A stretch of 64,000 nt of DNA from Sorangium aterium. GTDB taxonomy: Bacteria; Myxococcota_A; Polyangia; Polyangiales; Polyangiaceae. The notes under the pieces were generated by a model that did no database searches, was not told where the DNA came from, and was given only the letters and a program-made list of their open reading frames with translations. The stretch covers positions 1,178,001-1,242,000 of the forward strand of contig NZ_JAQNDK010000001.1 in NCBI RefSeq assembly GCF_028368935.1, read 5' to 3'. The position numbers and the translations under genes are program-made. Positions 24,315-32,967 of the stretch are shown in pieces (position 1 is the stretch's first letter; the number at the start of each line of letters is the position of its first letter).

Positions 24315-25178
24315 TCAGAAGGCCCCGGCGACGCCCACGCCTGCGCCGCCGCCCGCCGGCGCGAGCGAGACGCGAAAACGCGGCGTGCCAGGACCGGCAA
24401 CGCCCGGGCGGGGTGCATGAAACAGAGCCGGGATCAGCACGCCGGAGGCGGCGCCGAACACGGCGCCCGTGAGCACGTCGGTGAAATAATGGCGATCGCC
24501 GGCGATGCGCAGGTAGCCGGAGAGCGCGGCGAGCGCCATTCCGTTCGCCCATACCCACGGCGCCGCGCGATAGCCGCGCATCGACGCCACGGTGCCGCTC
24601 GCGGCGGCGAGAGAGAAGACGGCCGTCGAGTGGCCGGAGAAGAACGAGAGATCGTCGTCGTTCGGGACGGGGCCCGAGGCCCCCTCGCCCGCGCGGAGCA
24701 CATCCAGGTTGTCGTAATGGGAATAGGGCCGCTGGCGGCCGACGATGTATTTGGTGATCTGGTTCAGGTCCATCGCCACCACCATCGCCTCTGTGACGAT
24801 CACGAGATCGGCGGCGATGTTGTCGGAGCGGCCGTCGTACCACGCGGCGAGCGCGGTGAGGCCCAGCGCTGCGGCGGGCGCGACGCCGAGGACCATCACG
24901 TTGCTGACATCATGAGCGGTGTTCGGGTTGTCTCTCCAGACCAGCTCGTCGCGGATCGACGTGTCGAGCGCGTTGGCCTCGCACCAGCGGCACGACGCGG
25001 GGGCGAGGCCCTTCTTCGCGAGCTCGGACGCGATCCATGAGGCGCCGCCGACGACGGTGATCGGCAGATCGATCTCGGGCAGGTACGTGAGCTCGGGAGA
25101 CGGGTCGGCGGCGGCGGACGGCGAGGACGAGACGGCGACGAGGAAGGCAGGCAGAGCGAGCGCGGCGGGGGCACGCAT
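24315..25178 (-). CDS. PAP2-family phosphatase, exported
   Basis: 287-residue protein with an N-terminal signal peptide (cleavage near SSPSAAA) and a PAP2/type-2 phosphatidate phosphatase core. The three motifs are all present: KYIVGRQRP (K-x6-RP), FFSGHS (SGH in place of PSGH) and RIAGDRHYFTDV (R-x5-H-x3-D). Hydrophobic helices flank them, so it is probably an inner-membrane enzyme with the active site outside, acting on lipid phosphates or undecaprenyl diphosphate. Cysteines in ASCRWCEAN are unusual for the family. The start is ATG 25178. Confidence 0.85.
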   Translation of the reverse strand: MRAPAALALPAFLVAVSSSPSAAADPSPELTYLPEIDLPITVVGGASWIASELAKKGLAPASCRWCEANALDTSIRDELVWRDNPNTAHDVSNVMVLGVAPAAALGLTALAAWYDGRSDNIAADLVIVTEAMVVAMDLNQITKYIVGRQRPYSHYDNLDVLRAGEGASGPVPNDDDLSFFSGHSTAVFSLAAASGTVASMRGYRAAPWVWANGMALAALSGYLRIAGDRHYFTDVLTGAVFGAASGVLIPALFHAPRPGVAGPGTPRFRVSLAPAGGGAGVGVAGAF

Positions 25179-25230
25179 GAGGGGCGCGAGCGTAGCCGGG
25201 GCCGAGGGGCACGGGAATCCGTCGCGGACG

Positions 25231-25959
25231 TCAGACGCGCGACGGCCCCGGCGCGGCGAGGAGCAGCCCGTCGAGCAGGCGCGCGTGGGCGTCGTCCACC
25301 AGGTCCCGGAGCGCCGCCGGCCCGGCCTTGGCCAGGGCCCCCGACGCCGCGAGGGTCGCGAGGCCGTGGTGCATCGCCCAGATCGGGACCGCGAGCGCCC
25401 GCGGATCGCCGGGCGGGAACGCGCCGGCGCGCTGCGCCTCCTCGATGAACCCGAGGAGCACGCCCAGGTTCTGCGCGGTGGCCGCCGTGACCCGCGGGTC
25501 GTCCACGTCCACCTCGCCAGAGTACATCACGTGGAAGGGCGCGGGGTGCTCCAGCGCGAAGGCGACGTAGGCGAAGCCGGCCGCCAGGAAACGCGCCCGG
25601 AGGTCGCCCCCGGCGCCCTCGAGGGCGGCCGAGATCCGCGCGCCGAGCGCCGCGCTCGCCTGGACGGCGAGCTCGGTCATCAGGGCGCGCTTGTCCGCGA
25701 AGTGGCGGTAAGGCGCGGCGTGCGAGACGCCGATGCGCCGCGCGACCTCGCGCAGCGTGAAGCTCGCGTTCCCTTGCTCCTCAATGAGCGAGAGCGCCTC
25801 CTCCAGCACGGCGCGCCGCAGGTCGCCGTGGTGGTAGGGCCGGTCGACGGGGGGCGACGCTGGCGCGGGTGAAGGGCGCGACGCGGGTGCGGGTGAGGTG
25901 CGCGCGCGCGGACGGCGGCGCCTTGCGGGGGAAGCCACAGCGCAGCCGCACGATACCAC
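25231..25959 (-). CDS. TetR-family transcriptional regulator (WHG-domain type)
   Basis: 242-residue regulator. The N-terminal TetR helix-turn-helix runs from YHHGDLRRAVLEEALSLIEEQG through FTLREVARRIGVSHAAPYRHFADKRAL. The C-terminal ligand domain has the AFALEHPAPFHVMYSGE and PIWAMHHGLATLA features of the TetR_C_33/WHG group. The first 38 residues are Arg/Pro/Ala-rich and not part of the fold. The start is GTG 25959, or GTG 25938, which has a TATCGT about 11 nt before it. It is divergent from the acyl-CoA dehydrogenase-like gene at 26164, which is its most likely target. Confidence 0.87.
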   Translation of the reverse strand: MVSCGCAVASPARRRRPRARTSPAPASRPSPAPASPPVDRPYHHGDLRRAVLEEALSLIEEQGNASFTLREVARRIGVSHAAPYRHFADKRALMTELAVQASAALGARISAALEGAGGDLRARFLAAGFAYVAFALEHPAPFHVMYSGEVDVDDPRVTAATAQNLGVLLGFIEEAQRAGAFPPGDPRALAVPIWAMHHGLATLAASGALAKAGPAALRDLVDDAHARLLDGLLLAAPGPSRV

Positions 25960-26163
25960 GAAGGCCGCGGTCCACCGAGCCGCCGTGCACCGAGCCGCGG
26001 GGCGCAGGGCAGCGGGGGCAGGGCCGCGAGCTCACGAGCCGCAGGCGGTCGCGAAGAAAATGTAGGCAGCGGAAACTTTCCCATGTTGTCAGTGTCATCA
26101 TCAGGCGCGCGGGCGGCCCGGTGGGGCCGGCGCGCTGCACCCGATCCAGGAAAGGAGCCCCGT

Positions 26164-27366
26164 ATGTCCGAGCCCCGTCGATCCCCCGAGCGCGAACGCC
26201 TCCTCGCCGCCGTGGAGCGCGTCCGCGGCGTCGCCGCCGCCCACGCCGAGGCCTCCGAGCGGCTGCGCACGCTCGCGCCCGCGGTCGTCGACGCCCTGCA
26301 GTCGAGCGGCCTGCTCGCTATGGCCGCGCCGCGCGCGCTCGGCGGCGTCGAGAGCGACCCGCTGACGCAGGTCCAGGTCTTCGAGGCGATGGCGCGCGCG
26401 GACGCCTCGGCGGGGTGGTCGCTGATGATCAGCGTGCTGCTCGCCGCGCTCGCCGGGGGCACGCTGCCGGACGAGGGGGCCCGTCAGGTGTTCTCAGGGC
26501 CGTTCCCGACGTTCGCAGGGCTCCAGGTGCCGACCGGCCTCGCGCGGCGCGTCTCTGGGGGGTACGTGCTCGAGGGCCGCTGGGCCTTCGGCAGCGGCGT
26601 GCGGCACGCGTCGTGGGTGTTCACCTGCGCCATCGCGGCGCCGGAGGGCGGGGCCCCTCCGGCGGGGCCGCCCGAGATGATCAGCCTCGCCATTCCGCGC
26701 GAGCAGGTGGTGATCGAGGACACGTGGGACGTGGCCGGCCTGCGTGGCACGGGGAGCGACCACTACCGGATCGAGGGCGCGCTCGTGCCCGAGGCGCGGA
26801 CGTGCCCCTTCCCGGCGGCTCCGCAGCGGCGCGGCGGCGCGCTGCATTCGCTGCCGCTGATTGCCCTGCTCGCGGCCGGTCACGTCGGCTTCGCGCTCGG
26901 CGTCGGGCGGCGCGCGCTCGACGAGATCGCCGCGGTCGCCCCGCGCCGCGTGAAGGCCTGGCCGCAGCTCGCGCTGGGCAGCCACGCGGCCTTCCACATG
27001 GACCTCGGGCGCGCGGAGGCGAAGCTCGCGGCGGCGCGGGCCTATGCGTTCGACGCGCTCGGGCGGATGTGGGACCAGGCGCGCGCTGGAGAGGCGCTCT
27101 CGGTCGAGGACTGGGCGGCGATCCGGCTCGTCCAGACGTATGCGACCGACGTCGCCGCGGAGGTCGCGAGCTTCGCCTACCGGGCCGGCGGCGGGGGCGC
27201 GCTCTACGCGGCGAGCCCGCTGCAGCGGTGCTTCCGGGACATCCACGCGGCGACGCAGCACATCGCCGCGACCGACGACGCCTACGAGTTCGCGGGGCGC
27301 GCGCGGCTCGGGATCGCCGAGCTGCACCCGATGCTCGCGCCGCGACCGCCCGCGGGCCGTCCTTGA
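26164..27366 (+). CDS. acyl-CoA dehydrogenase-family flavoprotein (monooxygenase-like)
   Basis: 400-residue member of the acyl-CoA dehydrogenase superfamily, of the group including HsaA/HpaB-type flavin-dependent hydroxylases and Acyl-CoA_dh_2. Seen: an N-terminal helical domain (LQSSGLLAMAAPRALGGVESDPL), ADASAGWSLMI, the middle beta domain with GRWAFGSGVRHASWVF, and DTWDVAGLRGTGSDHYRIEGALVP. The C-terminal helical domain ends in LQRCFRDIHAATQHIAATDDAYE, with the conserved R-D-x-H-A-x-x-Q-H. The start is ATG 26164 with AAAGGAG at 26151-26157. It is divergent from a TetR regulator, so probably inducible by its own substrate. Confidence 0.88.
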   Translation: MSEPRRSPERERLLAAVERVRGVAAAHAEASERLRTLAPAVVDALQSSGLLAMAAPRALGGVESDPLTQVQVFEAMARADASAGWSLMISVLLAALAGGTLPDEGARQVFSGPFPTFAGLQVPTGLARRVSGGYVLEGRWAFGSGVRHASWVFTCAIAAPEGGAPPAGPPEMISLAIPREQVVIEDTWDVAGLRGTGSDHYRIEGALVPEARTCPFPAAPQRRGGALHSLPLIALLAAGHVGFALGVGRRALDEIAAVAPRRVKAWPQLALGSHAAFHMDLGRAEAKLAAARAYAFDALGRMWDQARAGEALSVEDWAAIRLVQTYATDVAAEVASFAYRAGGGGALYAASPLQRCFRDIHAATQHIAATDDAYEFAGRARLGIAELHPMLAPRPPAGRP

Positions 27367-27514
27367 ACACGTTCCCGAAGTGAGCAGACCCGGCTCTCGA
27401 AGCCGCCGATGGGCCGGCAGGTCGCCGGATCGAGCCCATGGAGCGCAAGAGCGCGATCGAGGAGGGCGGGATCTACGGGAGTCGTATCATCCGCTCCAGA
27501 AGGCGGCCCCGCGC

Positions 27515-28042
27515 TCAGGGCTGGCTGCCTTCCGGCGGGCACGCGACCCTCTGGGGCGGCGGCGGGTTGCACATGATGACCACGGGAGGGCCTCCGTCGC
27601 GAGAGGGCGGAAGCCGCGGGCAGGTGTTCGGGAGAAACTGCCTGCATGTGCCGTCCGGGCCCCGGACCACCCTCGCTCCCTGCGCGGGGTGCGGAAGCGG
27701 TCCCTCCTCGCCCTGCGCCGCCGCCGCCCCCCCGCCGTGGGACGCACCCGACGCGGCCGGCGCCGACGTCGTCCCGGCGTCCTGCGACGTCTCCGGTGCC
27801 GCCGCGTCCTGCGTCTCCGTCGTCCCGGCGTCGCTGGGCGCCTCCGCATCCCCCACGCCAGACGAATACGTTTGCGGGCGATCCGGGCGCGGCGGGTTGG
27901 AGAACAGCTCCGGCGGGTTGGCGATCAGCTCCGGCGGATCGGGCGGCGGCTGGGCCGTGCCACAAGCCGCTGCGCTGCCGGCCACCGTGACGACGAACGA
28001 GGACGCGAGCACACGGCGGCGCCGGCGCGGCGAGAGCTTCAT
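27515..28042 (-). CDS. low-complexity putative lipoprotein
   Basis: 175-residue exported protein with an Arg-rich start (MKLSPRRRRRVLASSFVV), a hydrophobic core and a lipobox-like GSAAAC giving C27. The rest is Pro-, Ala- and Thr/Glu-rich, with repeated NPPEL/NPPRP units and a basic end containing three cysteines. No catalytic domain is recognised. The start is ATG 28042; ATG 28069 and ATG 28051 are in-frame alternatives. Probably a surface lipoprotein of the kind abundant in myxobacteria. Confidence 0.6.
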   Translation of the reverse strand: MKLSPRRRRRVLASSFVVTVAGSAAACGTAQPPPDPPELIANPPELFSNPPRPDRPQTYSSGVGDAEAPSDAGTTETQDAAAPETSQDAGTTSAPAASGASHGGGAAAAQGEEGPLPHPAQGARVVRGPDGTCRQFLPNTCPRLPPSRDGGPPVVIMCNPPPPQRVACPPEGSQP

Positions 28043-28187
28043 GGCGACCATCCTAGGCCCACGGACCAACCGACGTCACCCGAACGGCGATCGCTGCGGC
28101 GCGCTCGGCGCGACATCGCATAGCGCCGCCGAGCTCGACGAGGCCGTCAACCTCGTCAACCTCGAGCGCCGCAGCCAGGCGCTGCGC

Positions 28188-28763
28188 TCATTTCCCCATC
28201 TTCATCGCATGCGGACGCGCCTGCAAGCGATCGATGTAGGCCTCCAACCTGGGCCGCCCCGTCGCGTTTCCCCACAGGCGCGCCCACATGAACATCGAGC
28301 CGATCATCACATCGGCCGCGGTGAACCGGTCGCCGAACAGATAAGGCCCATCCCCGACCTCGCCTTCGATCACGTCCATGGCCGTGGCGAAATCCGTCCA
28401 GCCCCGCTGGGGTCCCGTCTCGAGCTTCATCAGGTGATCGCCCATCGACGGCTCGAGCTGCGACGTCGAGTAGACCATCAACGACAGATAACGCCCCCGC
28501 TGCGGCTCGCCGATCCGCGGCGCCAGCCTGGCTTCGGGAAACTTGTCCGCCAGATAGAGACAGATCGCCGCGTTCTCGAAGAGCCTGGTGTCGCCATCCA
28601 CAAGCGCGGGCAGCTTGCCAGCCGGGTTGATCTTCAGGAACTCCGGCGCCTTGTGCTCCCGCTTCTCGAGGCTGATGGGGACGAGGTCGTACGTGGCACC
28701 GCACTCATCCAGCATCCACTTGGTGATCGCTGCACGGCTCTTGGGGTTGTAGTAGAGCTTCAT
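28188..28763 (-). CDS. glutathione S-transferase family protein
   Basis: 191-residue GST-like protein. The thioredoxin-fold half starts MKLYYNPKSRAAITKWML and contains FLKINPAGKLPALVDGDTRLFENAAICLYL, with the cis-Pro and the Glu-Asn/Ala glutathione site. The helical half has GPYLFGDRFTAADVMIG, the N-capping box. It is slightly shorter than usual (200-220). The putative catalytic residue in the first loop is Ser (NPKSRA), suggesting a beta/theta-like active site. The start is ATG 28763 with GAGGGAG upstream. Substrate unknown. Confidence 0.88.
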   Translation of the reverse strand: MKLYYNPKSRAAITKWMLDECGATYDLVPISLEKREHKAPEFLKINPAGKLPALVDGDTRLFENAAICLYLADKFPEARLAPRIGEPQRGRYLSLMVYSTSQLEPSMGDHLMKLETGPQRGWTDFATAMDVIEGEVGDGPYLFGDRFTAADVMIGSMFMWARLWGNATGRPRLEAYIDRLQARPHAMKMGK

Positions 28764-28865
28764 TGCAATCTCCCTCGCAGGTTTGATGGGACGGCCCGGA
28801 GCATGGCAGAACGCAACGATGGGTTCTACAGCGGAGTGCAGATTTGTGTGCTACGGACTCAGCCG

Positions 28866-29537
28866 CTAGCCAGGCGCTCGAGGCGTGCGCCTGAGCTGCA
28901 AGGAAAGGAGCCGCGGCGCGTCGCTCCTGAGCGCCTCCGCGTCGCGCCACTCGCCCAGGTGAACGAGCGCGAACCCGGCCCCCAGGCCCGCATTGACGTA
29001 CTCGGAGACGTCGTGCAGAAACGCTGTCACACGCTCTGGCTGGCCCGTCTCCGGGTCGACGAAATTGGCCTGCCCCCCGCGCATCTGTCGCACGGGGTGC
29101 AGCTCGCACAGGTAGAGCTCGCCTCCCGCGCGCAAGACGCGGGCGGCCTCGGCGAAGACCGCGTCGATGTGCTCGATGTGCTCCAGCACGAGCATGGCAA
29201 TCACGACGTCGGACGAGCCCTCCGCGAGGGGCCAGGAATCGCGGATGTCGTGCTGCACGAAGCGGACGCGGGGAGAATGCACGCGGGCCCTCGCGCGACG
29301 CAACATCCCCTCGGAGAAATCGAGCGCGAGTACGCTCCTCGCGTGCTCGTCGAGCCACTGCGTGTTGCGCCCGGTGCCGCAGCCGATCTCGAGCACGTCC
29401 CGGCCGGCCAGCGCCAGGCCGCGCTTCCGGAGGACCTCGGCCGCCAGCTCGCGGGTCCGGTTGAAATCGTCATCGTACGTCGCGGCCCAGCGATCGTAGG
29501 CCGTGGCGATCTCGGGTTTGTCTGGAGAGCTGGACAT
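28866..29537 (-). CDS. class I SAM-dependent methyltransferase
   Basis: 223-residue methyltransferase. Motif I is VLEIGCGTGRNTQWL; the following acidic loop is LALDFSEGML. Then come FVQHDIRDSWPL (motif II) and SSDVVIAMLVLEHIEHIDAVFAEAARVLRAGGELYLCELHP (post-II). The N-terminus IATAYDRWAATYDDDFN is the usual UbiE/bioC-like opening. The start is ATG 29537, giving MSSSPDKPEIATAYDRW; a TTG at 29588 would add 17 residues. The acceptor is unknown. It lies upstream of the GST gene on the same strand, with a 102-nt gap. Confidence 0.86.
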   Translation of the reverse strand: MSSSPDKPEIATAYDRWAATYDDDFNRTRELAAEVLRKRGLALAGRDVLEIGCGTGRNTQWLDEHARSVLALDFSEGMLRRARARVHSPRVRFVQHDIRDSWPLAEGSSDVVIAMLVLEHIEHIDAVFAEAARVLRAGGELYLCELHPVRQMRGGQANFVDPETGQPERVTAFLHDVSEYVNAGLGAGFALVHLGEWRDAEALRSDAPRLLSLQLRRTPRAPG

Positions 29538-29663
29538 GAGCTCGCTCGGACTCCTGTGTCGTTCACCCGCCCAAGGAAACGCCGTCAACCAGGATCGCGA
29601 AGGCCTCCCGGTCTGCCGAACGCCCTCGACGCCGGGGAGTCTATCGGGGGGACGGCGGCCATG

Positions 29664-30203
29664 TCAACAGCACATCACCCGAGCATTCCAGTGGCGAGAC
29701 CCACCGCAGAGGCGCTCTCGGACCGGCGCAGCGACAGCCGCTACAAGCCGAGCTCGCTCAGCCCAGGATGCTCGTCGGGCCGCCCCGAGCGGCCAGTGGA
29801 ACTTCCGCTCCTCTGCCGCGATCCGCACGTCATTGATGCTCGCCTCGCGCCGCCGCATCAGCCCCTGCCCATCGAACTCCCACTGCTCGTTGCCGTGGGA
29901 CCGGTACCAGTTCCCGCTGTCGTCGCGCCATTCATAGGCGAAGCGCGCCGCGATCCGGTCACCGGTGAACGCCCAGACCTCCTTGATCAGGCGGTAGTCC
30001 AGCTCCCGCTGCCATTTTCGGCGCAGAAACGCCTCGATCGCCGCCCGTCCCTGGAAGAACTCGGCCCGGTTCCGCCAGCGGCTATCGACTGTGTATGCCT
30101 GAGCCACGCGCGCGGGATCCCGACTGTTCCAGGCATCCTCCGCCAGCCGCGCTTTCCGGGCGGCGGTCTCTGCGGTGAAGGGCGGCAGCGGCGGGCGCGA
30201 CAC
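29664..30203 (-). CDS. NTF2-like (DUF1348) protein with C-terminal frameshift
   Basis: Nuclear-transport-factor-2-like protein with the DUF1348 pattern: [29 protein letters not shown], the [16 protein letters not shown] strand, [22 protein letters not shown], and [21 protein letters not shown]. The start is GTG 30203 (VSRPPLPPF). After RKFHWPLG the current frame reads [13 protein letters not shown] and runs to 29664. In the +1 frame it would read [13 protein letters not shown] and stop at 29741, which is the family's usual end. The change is one extra G in the run at 29783-29786 (CCCC on the + strand). Either a real frameshift adding about 25 extra residues relative to the ancestral stop, or a sequencing error in a homopolymer. 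The core fold should survive. Confidence 0.72.
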   Translation of the reverse strand: MSRPPLPPFTAETAARKARLAEDAWNSRDPARVAQAYTVDSRWRNRAEFFQGRAAIEAFLRRKWQRELDYRLIKEVWAFTGDRIAARFAYEWRDDSGNWYRSHGNEQWEFDGQGLMRRREASINDVRIAAEERKFHWPLGAARRASWAERARLVAAVAAPVRERLCGGSRHWNARVMCC

Positions 30204-30490
30204 GACAGGATCTTCGCTCAAGGTGCACCTGAACGAACCTTCCTCGAATCCCCCGTCCCCGGCAACCCCTTTCCACGCGGAGCTCCTCAGGGCCGTACCG
30301 CGGACCGGCCGCCCCCGTCCTGCCACCGGCGCGCGTCCGTCGCTCGAGCGCGCCGCCCCCGCGGGGCCGCCTGGCCGCTCCGGCGCACGCGCCGTCGGAG
30401 CCGCCGCGACGCTTGGCGCTCGTCCCGGCGGCGAGAGCTCGTTAGAGTCGCTCCACGCTCCGAGGAGCCTGTGCGCTCGAGAGGGATCCG

Positions 30491-30877
30491 ATGACCATTC
30501 CGATGACTTGCGTCTTCATCTCACTTCTCTTGATCTACGTGGCCCGCCTGTTCGTCGCCAAGGCGCAGTCACAGCAGCCCGAGGGCCTGGACAACCACAA
30601 CCCGCGCGACCAGCAGGCCAAGCTCACCGGCGTCGGGCGCCGCGCCCTCGCCGCCCACCAGAACGGCTTCGAGGCGTTTGCGCCCTTCGCCGCCGGCGTC
30701 TTCACGGCCCACCTCGCGGGCGCCGACGCTCGCTGGAGCGCCATCCTCGCCGTCACCCACGTCGCCGCGCGCGTTCTCGTCATGTACCTCGCCGACAAGG
30801 CGTCTGCCCGGACCGCGGTCTGGATCATCAGCTTCGCCGCCACGGTGGGCCTCTTCCTCCTGAAGTGGCTGGTCTGA
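30491..30877 (+). CDS. MAPEG-family membrane protein
   Basis: 128-residue integral membrane protein with four hydrophobic segments. The family hallmark (L)[30 protein letters not shown] lies between the first two helices. Bacterial MAPEG proteins are small and their reactions mostly unknown; some are glutathione-dependent transferases or peroxidases. The start is ATG 30491 behind GAGAGGG. It is divergent from the NTF2-like gene, and its stop is 39 nt from the convergent MBL gene. Confidence 0.85.
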   Translation: MTIPMTCVFISLLLIYVARLFVAKAQSQQPEGLDNHNPRDQQAKLTGVGRRALAAHQNGFEAFAPFAAGVFTAHLAGADARWSAILAVTHVAARVLVMYLADKASARTAVWIISFAATVGLFLLKWLV

Positions 30878-30916
30878 ACGCCGCAGCGCCGGCGCGGCGG
30901 GGGCGCCGCGGCAGGC

Positions 30917-31984
30917 TCAGCGCGGCAGGGGCATCCACGCGCCGTCCGTCGGGACGTGGATCTGCGCGGGCAGGTTCTTCGCGGCGGCGCGCTGGGTGAA
31001 CGCCGTCACCGGCTCGCGGTAATGGGCGAACGTGGTGTGGTGGATAGGGATCACATGGCGGGCGCGGAGCAGCGCGGCGGCGGCGACCGCCTCTTCCGCG
31101 TCCATCGTGCGGAGGCCGCGCGCGCCGTCGACGCCGACCGCGCCGAGGTGCGGTAGCCACAGATCGATGGGCGCAAAGCGAGCCGCCACCGCGCGCATCG
31201 GGTCGGTGAAGACCGAATCGCCGGTCCAGTAGATCGAATAGGGCGTCGCGCCCTCCCAGCGGAGCACATACCCGTTGCCCTTGCCGAGCGTCGCGTCGAG
31301 CGCCGCGTCGTGGGTGTGGTTCGCGGGCACGGCGAGGATCCGCAGGCGCCCGGCGCGGGTCGGGAGGACGGTCTCCTGGTCCCAATCGAGCGGCGTCAGC
31401 TTCGTGAATCCGGCGGCGCGCGCCGCCTCGACCGCGTCGGGGGGGAGGACGAAGGTGACGTCCTTCGGGAGCGTCTCCTTCGCGACGGCGTCGAAATGGT
31501 CAGCATGGTTATGGCTGAGGAGGATGACGTCGAGGTGCCCGAGCGGCTCCGCCGGAGGATCGGTGTAGCGGGCGATCGGCGCGTTCTCGACGCCTGTCGA
31601 CGGGTGTTTGGGGAGCACGAACGCCGCTGGCCCGCGCGGGCCAAGGACGGGATCGGTGAGCAGCCGGAGGCCGTCGCGCTCGAGGATCGCCGTCGGGCCG
31701 CCGCGCCACTGGAAGCGCCCGCTCGAGGCCTCGGCCGCGGGGGCCGGCGGCGTGATCGCGGCCGCCGAGCCGGCCGGCGGCGCGCTGGCTCCGCCGCGGT
31801 CCGGCGAAGCACAGGCCGTCAGGGAGAGCGCGAGCAGCGCGGCGACGATCGACCCCACGGGCGCCAGCGGCTTGCGCGGGCGACCCGTCGAGGGCGCGCC
31901 CGCGCCGGGCTCCGCCTCGGCGGGCTGCGGGAGCTGCTCGGCACGTCCATTCCACCTGCTCGGGACACCCGTCATCCGGTTCAT
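30917..31984 (-). CDS. MBL-fold metallo-hydrolase, putative lipoprotein
   Basis: 355-residue metallo-beta-lactamase-fold protein of the UlaG/NAPE-PLD-like group (outer-membrane or periplasmic lipoprotein by its signal). The zinc motif SHNHADHFD gives H-x-H-x-DH. Further ligands are likely in VPANHTHD, YWTGDSVF and PIHHTTFAH. A hydrophobic stretch VGSIVAALLALSLTAC ends in a lipobox at C58. The n-region is unusually long; an internal GTG at 31858 would give a normal signal. ATG 31984 overlaps the tetR stop (ATGA), which supports the longer start and coupled expression with the regulator. Confidence 0.82.
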   Translation of the reverse strand: MNRMTGVPSRWNGRAEQLPQPAEAEPGAGAPSTGRPRKPLAPVGSIVAALLALSLTACASPDRGGASAPPAGSAAAITPPAPAAEASSGRFQWRGGPTAILERDGLRLLTDPVLGPRGPAAFVLPKHPSTGVENAPIARYTDPPAEPLGHLDVILLSHNHADHFDAVAKETLPKDVTFVLPPDAVEAARAAGFTKLTPLDWDQETVLPTRAGRLRILAVPANHTHDAALDATLGKGNGYVLRWEGATPYSIYWTGDSVFTDPMRAVAARFAPIDLWLPHLGAVGVDGARGLRTMDAEEAVAAAALLRARHVIPIHHTTFAHYREPVTAFTQRAAAKNLPAQIHVPTDGAWMPLPR

Positions 31985-32556
31985 CGTCGTCGCCTTCCTG
32001 GCCGCGCGGTTGCAATGAGGTTCTCGGCGAGGGACCGCGCGCGCGCGGCGGCGCCCGGTCCCCCCTCGCGGACGGCGGTCACGATCGCGCCGTCGATCAG
32101 CAACAGGAGCTGCGGCGAAAGCGCGTCGGCGGCCGGCACGCCGGCCTCGCGCAAGAGCCGCTCGAAATAGTCGATGAGCCGCAGCTTGTGGCGCTGCGCG
32201 GCCTCGTGCGCGGGGTGGCTCCGGTTCGCGACCTCGACCATCGTGTTGAGGAACGCGCAGCCGCGAAAGTCGTCCGCGGCGAACAGCTCGGCGAGCGCGT
32301 CGAAGACCGCGAGCGGCCGGTCCCGCGGATCGCCCGCGAGCGCCTCGACGCGCCCGGCCAGCCACGCGCGAAAGCGCGCGTCGCGCGCCTCGAGCACCGC
32401 CACAAGCAGCTCGTCCTTCGTCCGGAAGTGCCGGTAGAACGTGGCCTTGGCGACGTCCGCCTCGGCGATCAGGCGATCGACGCCGACGGCGCGGTACCCC
32501 TCGGCGTAGAAGAGGCGCTCCGCGACCTCGAGGATATGGCTACGCGCATCCCGCAC
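31981..32556 (-). CDS. TetR-family regulator, autoregulated
   Basis: 191-residue TetR regulator. The helix-turn-helix covers RSHILEVAERLFYAEGYRAVGVDRLIAEADVAKATFYRHFRTKDELL. The C-terminal domain includes FAADDFRGCAFLNTMVEVANRSHPAH, of the kind with a CAFLN motif seen in electrophile- or quinone-responsive members. The start is GTG 32556, 6 nt after the -10 of a strong promoter, so the mRNA is probably leaderless. A perfect palindrome fills that promoter's spacer, predicting tight autorepression. It is followed by the MBL lipoprotein with a 4-bp overlap. Confidence 0.9.
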   Translation of the reverse strand: MRDARSHILEVAERLFYAEGYRAVGVDRLIAEADVAKATFYRHFRTKDELLVAVLEARDARFRAWLAGRVEALAGDPRDRPLAVFDALAELFAADDFRGCAFLNTMVEVANRSHPAHEAAQRHKLRLIDYFERLLREAGVPAADALSPQLLLLIDGAIVTAVREGGPGAAARARSLAENLIATARPGRRRR

Positions 32557-32562
32557 GACCCT

Positions 32563-32591
32563 GCTTTAGACAGACAGGTCTGTCTTGTCAA
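32563..32591 (-). promoter_or_regulatory. tetR promoter with operator in the spacer
   Basis: On the minus strand TTGACA (32591-32586), 17-nt spacer, TAAAGC (32568-32563), then 6 nt to GTG 32556. The 18-bp palindrome AGACAGAC-AG-GTCTGTCT (32568-32585) fills the spacer exactly, touching both hexamers. This is the classic layout for a TetR repressor blocking RNA polymerase at its own promoter. Confidence 0.75.
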
Positions 32592-32967
32592 GGGCTGCCG
32601 GCGCGCGGTCCGCCGAGAAGGCCGGCGACGCGCGCCCGAGGTGCTGCCCCGAGGCGCCGCCGGAAGGCACCAACCAGCCCTGCGGCACGGTCTCCACGAG
32701 CGTGCGGTTCAGGCGATAGGCCGGATCCGGACGGGCGCGGCCGACCACCGCGACGAGCGCCTCGTCGGCAGCCCCGCTCGAATGCGATCGACAGCGACGC
32801 TCGGACGAGGAGAGGTCGAACCACCGAGGCACCAAGAGAAGAGGAGGACTCTATTGTTTCTTCTTCCGGCGTCCTCGGCGCCTCAGCTCTGGCCCTGTGC
32901 GTCGAGCACCCGGCGCGGCCGAGCGCCGGTGCGCGGCGGACAACCCCCTCACACCGGCGCCGCGCCG
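32592..32967. other. intergenic region upstream of tetR
   Basis: About 375 nt between the tetR promoter and the end of the esterase gene. No coding signal or family match in any frame. It includes a purine-rich patch (AAGAGAAGAGGAGGACTC) at about 32834-32851 followed by TCTTCTTCC, giving a weak inverted repeat. Nothing else is recognised. Confidence 0.4.

Noticed and set aside
27438-30494. 1018-residue plus-strand ORF
   Set aside because: It runs antisense through the lipoprotein, GST, methyltransferase and NTF2-like genes, which have clear family motifs. The long open frame is a high-GC artefact.
32834-32870. Purine/pyrimidine mirror tract as a terminator or triplex
   Set aside because: The inverted complementarity is only 6 bp with a long loop; too weak to call.
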